This document shows, piece by piece, positions 61,940 to 64,000 of a DNA stretch of 64,000 nt. Source of the stretch: Aequorivita sp. (GTDB lineage: Bacteria; Bacteroidota; Bacteroidia; Flavobacteriales; Flavobacteriaceae). Every line of letters starts with the position of its first letter. Positions within the stretch are counted from its first letter, which is position 1. Location of the stretch: assembly GCA_024637015.1 (NCBI GenBank), contig JAGXGE010000026.1:62001-126000 (forward strand), read 5' to 3'. The notes under the pieces are model-generated. The model did not search any database and was not told where the DNA came from. It was given only the letters and a program-made list of their open reading frames with translations. Made by a program: the position numbers and the translations under genes.

Positions 61940-63376
61940 TTAATACCCAGGATTTTGTGAAAGATTTGGATTTAAATCCATAGCACTTAATGGTATTGGC
62001 AATTGAAACTTATTGCTACTTGCAGGTAATGCTAATTGATCAGAAGCAGTTCCTGTGCCATCGGCCAAATCACCAAAACTTTCACGTTCTACAGGTTGTC
62101 CCCATCTCTTTAAATCGAAGAAACGCTGAGATTCAAATGCGAATTCCAATCTTCTTTCTAAACGTATTGCATCACGCAAAGCTGTTCCGGTTTCACCACT
62201 TGGAGGAGAAGTATATCTTTTGCTCCTTACGGCATCAAGAGCAGTTCTTGCTGGACCTTCTTGACCTAAGTTATAATGCGCTTCTGCCATGTTCAAATAC
62301 GCTTCAGCAGATCTGAAAATTTTCATGTCTACTTGACCGTTTGATTGTCCTGGTCTACCAAAAAGCTTCTTTATTGCATTAAACTGCAGATTGTCAGAAT
62401 TGTTTGCAGCTTGAAATGTGTATGCTTCTTTTCTAATATCATCGTTAGAATATAATTGGAATAATTCATACGAAACAACATATTCTGGAATAAGGTTAGT
62501 AAGACCACCTTGGCTCCAAGCAACACCAATATTTAATCCTAAAATTGGTAATTGATTTGGGATATAGAAGGCTACACCATCGCGGCTTGTATCTTCCCAT
62601 ACATCTACAACGTTTGCACGTGAAGCTACAGGAATAGATATGCCATTAGCTGTATTTATAGCATTTTGCCATTGTCCCATATATAAATATACACGAGATA
62701 ATAATATTCTCACAGCGTCTTTACCCATTCTACCTTCATCGTTAGAGTCATTGATATCCGCCAAAGCATCTGTCAAATCCAGCACAATTTTATCATACAC
62801 AGCCCCAACAGTTTCTCTTGCGGGTTCAATAAGTGGGTCTGGTTCAGTTACGTAGGCAATACCTAAACTTCCATTAGCATCACCAGACTGGGTCGGTATC
62901 TTACCAAAAAACGTTACTAAATCAAAATTCGCCAATGCTCGTAGTGCTTTTGCCTCAGCCACAATGTTTGCTTTATTTTCACCTTCGTAGGTTTCACTTT
63001 TAGATAAAAGTATGTTAGCGCGATATATTAATTGATACGCGCGTTGATACAAACCTCCCATTGGTTCATCAGATGCTCCATATTGCCAGTTATGCAATGT
63101 CCTTCTACTACCACGTCCTCGTTGTGCAAAAGTTACATTGTCTGATAATACATCAGGTGCATCAAGCATTCCTCCACCATCGCTTCCGCCATAAAAGGGT
63201 CCGAAAGTTAAAGTTCTATATACCCCACGAATGGCATTCTCATAATCAGTAGCCGTTACGTAAGCATTTTCAGTACCAAATTCATCAAAGGGTACTTGAT
63301 CCAGTTCTTTATCACAGGAAGTAAAACCTCCTATGATTAGTGCTAAAACTGTTATTTTATAAAATATATTTTTCAT
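61940..63376 (-). CDS. SusD/RagB-family nutrient-binding outer-membrane lipoprotein
   Basis: A 478-aa SusD-type lipoprotein (Cys21 in GGFTSCDKELDQVP), the substrate-binding lid over its SusC channel. Features are the helical TPR-like half (AYVTATDYENAIRGVYRTLT in blocks, YQLIYRANILL, AEAKALRALANFDLVTFFG in blocks) and the C-terminal SusD signature RRLEFAFESQRFFDLKRWG. The ATG at 63376 fits the signal peptide; an earlier ATG at 63409 would overlap susC. The ligand is likely a glycan or peptide but is not readable here. Confidence 0.93.
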   Translation of the reverse strand: MKNIFYKITVLALIIGGFTSCDKELDQVPFDEFGTENAYVTATDYENAIRGVYRTLTFGPFYGGSDGGGMLDAPDVLSDNVTFAQRGRGSRRTLHNWQYGASDEPMGGLYQRAYQLIYRANILLSKSETYEGENKANIVAEAKALRALANFDLVTFFGKIPTQSGDANGSLGIAYVTEPDPLIEPARETVGAVYDKIVLDLTDALADINDSNDEGRMGKDAVRILLSRVYLYMGQWQNAINTANGISIPVASRANVVDVWEDTSRDGVAFYIPNQLPILGLNIGVAWSQGGLTNLIPEYVVSYELFQLYSNDDIRKEAYTFQAANNSDNLQFNAIKKLFGRPGQSNGQVDMKIFRSAEAYLNMAEAHYNLGQEGPARTALDAVRSKRYTSPPSGETGTALRDAIRLERRLEFAFESQRFFDLKRWGQPVERESFGDLADGTGTASDQLALPASSNKFQLPIPLSAMDLNPNLSQNPGY

Positions 63377-63395
63377 TTTACTTTTTTTTTTAGAA

Positions 63396-64000
63396 TTAGA
63401 AACTAACATCCAAACCTACTTGGAATGATTTAGTGTTTGGATAGCTATATAAAGTAGCTTCACCGGGAGCCACCGACTGTGCAAAAGAAATAGTTTCGCC
63501 AGATGAAAGACCTACTTCTGGATCACCCCAAAACTTAGTGAAGGTCAAAAGGTTTTGTCCTTGAGCATAAATTCTTAAAGAGCTTATTGGAGTTTTTTCC
63601 AAATACTTGTTTGGGAAACTATAAGATAATGTTACGTTACGCATACGAATATAGTCACCTTTTTCAAGCCATCTGTCAGAGTTTCCTGTAGCAGTTGCAT
63701 CCTCAGTGGCATATATTGGACTTGGCAATACACCAGTATCTCCAGGTTGTTGCCAATAATTGAATGCACCTACCGATTGATTGTCAGATATTGCCAATCC
63801 ATCAGACTCACGATCACTTCTCACATAGTTATTGATCCAGTTTCCAGCTTTGAAAACAAAATCTGTACGAAGACCGAAACCTTTATAGGTTATGTTTGAG
63901 AAAAATCCACCTTCTTTATCAGCAATAGTTGATTTACCTTGGAATACACGGTTGTCGTTTTCATCTGTAGGTAAGTCTGAAGCAAAATATGTGTTGCCAT
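63396..64000 (-). CDS. SusC/RagA-family TonB-dependent receptor (C-terminal part; rest outside window)
   Basis: The C-terminal 201 codons of an outer-membrane TonB-dependent channel. Typical for SusC are NWINNYVRSDRESDG, the penultimate region DYIRMRNVTLSYSFPNKYLEKT (blocks), ISSLRIYAQGQNLLTFTKFWG (blocks), DPEVG, and the last strand SFQVGLDVSF ending in an aromatic residue. The frame is open to the window edge. It is followed 19 bases later by susD, so the pair forms one uptake complex. Confidence 0.93.
   Translation of the reverse strand, partial: GNTYFASDLPTDENDNRVFQGKSTIADKEGGFFSNITYKGFGLRTDFVFKAGNWINNYVRSDRESDGLAISDNQSVGAFNYWQQPGDTGVLPSPIYATEDATATGNSDRWLEKGDYIRMRNVTLSYSFPNKYLEKTPISSLRIYAQGQNLLTFTKFWGDPEVGLSSGETISFAQSVAPGEATLYSYPNTKSFQVGLDVSF

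Noticed and set aside
1-64000. Prophage, integrative element or defence island
   Set aside because: No integrase, transposase, phage structural, restriction or toxin-antitoxin gene was recognised; gene content and composition look like core chromosome.

Overview
The window is a piece of a low-GC chromosome from a member of the Flavobacteriia (Bacteroidota); the genus cannot be fixed from sequence alone. The signs are gliding genes (gldA, gldB, gldC), two secreted proteins with type IX secretion (T9SS) C-terminal domains, a SusC/SusD pair, a two-gene methionine synthase, -7 promoter elements of the TAnnTTTG type, an almost complete lack of Shine-Dalgarno sequences, and frequent TTG/GTG starts. 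Nearly all of the window is coding and most of it is core chromosome. No prophage, transposase, CRISPR array or recognisable defence locus was seen.

Layout. 1-5880: a methionine/one-carbon operon (metH part 1, PLP dehydratase, a four-helix-bundle S23-type gene between inverted repeats, metH part 2, metF). 5901-9669: a tandemly duplicated two-gene envelope cassette (PagL-like lipid A deacylase-fold protein plus GIN-domain lipoprotein, twice). 9656-10555 (minus): gldA. 10668-13420: an aromatic-amino-acid attenuator, then DAHP synthase/chorismate mutase, rsgA and dtd. 13484-19227: two secreted transglutaminase-like proteins, a MazG-like pyrophosphohydrolase, a small membrane protein and aroA. 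19363-24260: queA, a T9SS serine protease, rlmN and a T9SS choice-of-anchor protein. 24582-28777: a polyprenyl synthase, an ECF sigma factor with its membrane partner and an outer-membrane barrel protein, and an orphan gene. 28952-35437: dnaG, an atypical response regulator, nadE, gldB-gldC, engB and a hydrolase. 35627-51102: the division and cell-wall (dcw) cluster mraZ-rsmH-ftsL-ftsI-murE-mraY-murD-ftsW-murG-murC-ftsQ-ftsA-ftsZ. 51256-61350: yqeY, tRNA-Arg, a STAS-like protein, radC, a deacetylase-like protein, a HAD nucleotidase, a three-gene envelope cluster, rarA, a rhomboid protease and rlmB. 61491-64000 (minus): the end of a SusC/SusD glycan-uptake operon.

How the genes work together. 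MetH parts 1 and 2 plus MetF form the methyl-THF to methionine route. DAHP synthase/chorismate mutase and AroA belong to the shikimate pathway, and the first carries a leader peptide with Tyr, Phe and tandem Trp codons ahead of a terminator, as expected for ribosome-mediated attenuation. The dcw cluster makes lipid II and builds the divisome; it is headed by mraZ with an in-phase GTGGTA repeat array that looks like its own operator. GldA, GldB and GldC serve gliding, and the T9SS-tagged proteins are probable cargo of the secretion system linked to gliding.

Most unusual points: (i) short-period (7-8 bp) repeat tracts at gene borders, twice as inverted pairs around one gene or operon and once inserted in frame inside metH; (ii) the aromatic leader attenuator; (iii) a DnaG primase with all four zinc ligands replaced; (iv) a NarL-type regulator with Glu where the phosphorylated Asp should be; (v) the MraZ operator array; (vi) the duplicated deacylase-fold/lipoprotein cassette. 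I saw no wholly new multi-gene system; the repeat tracts are the best lead to something undescribed.
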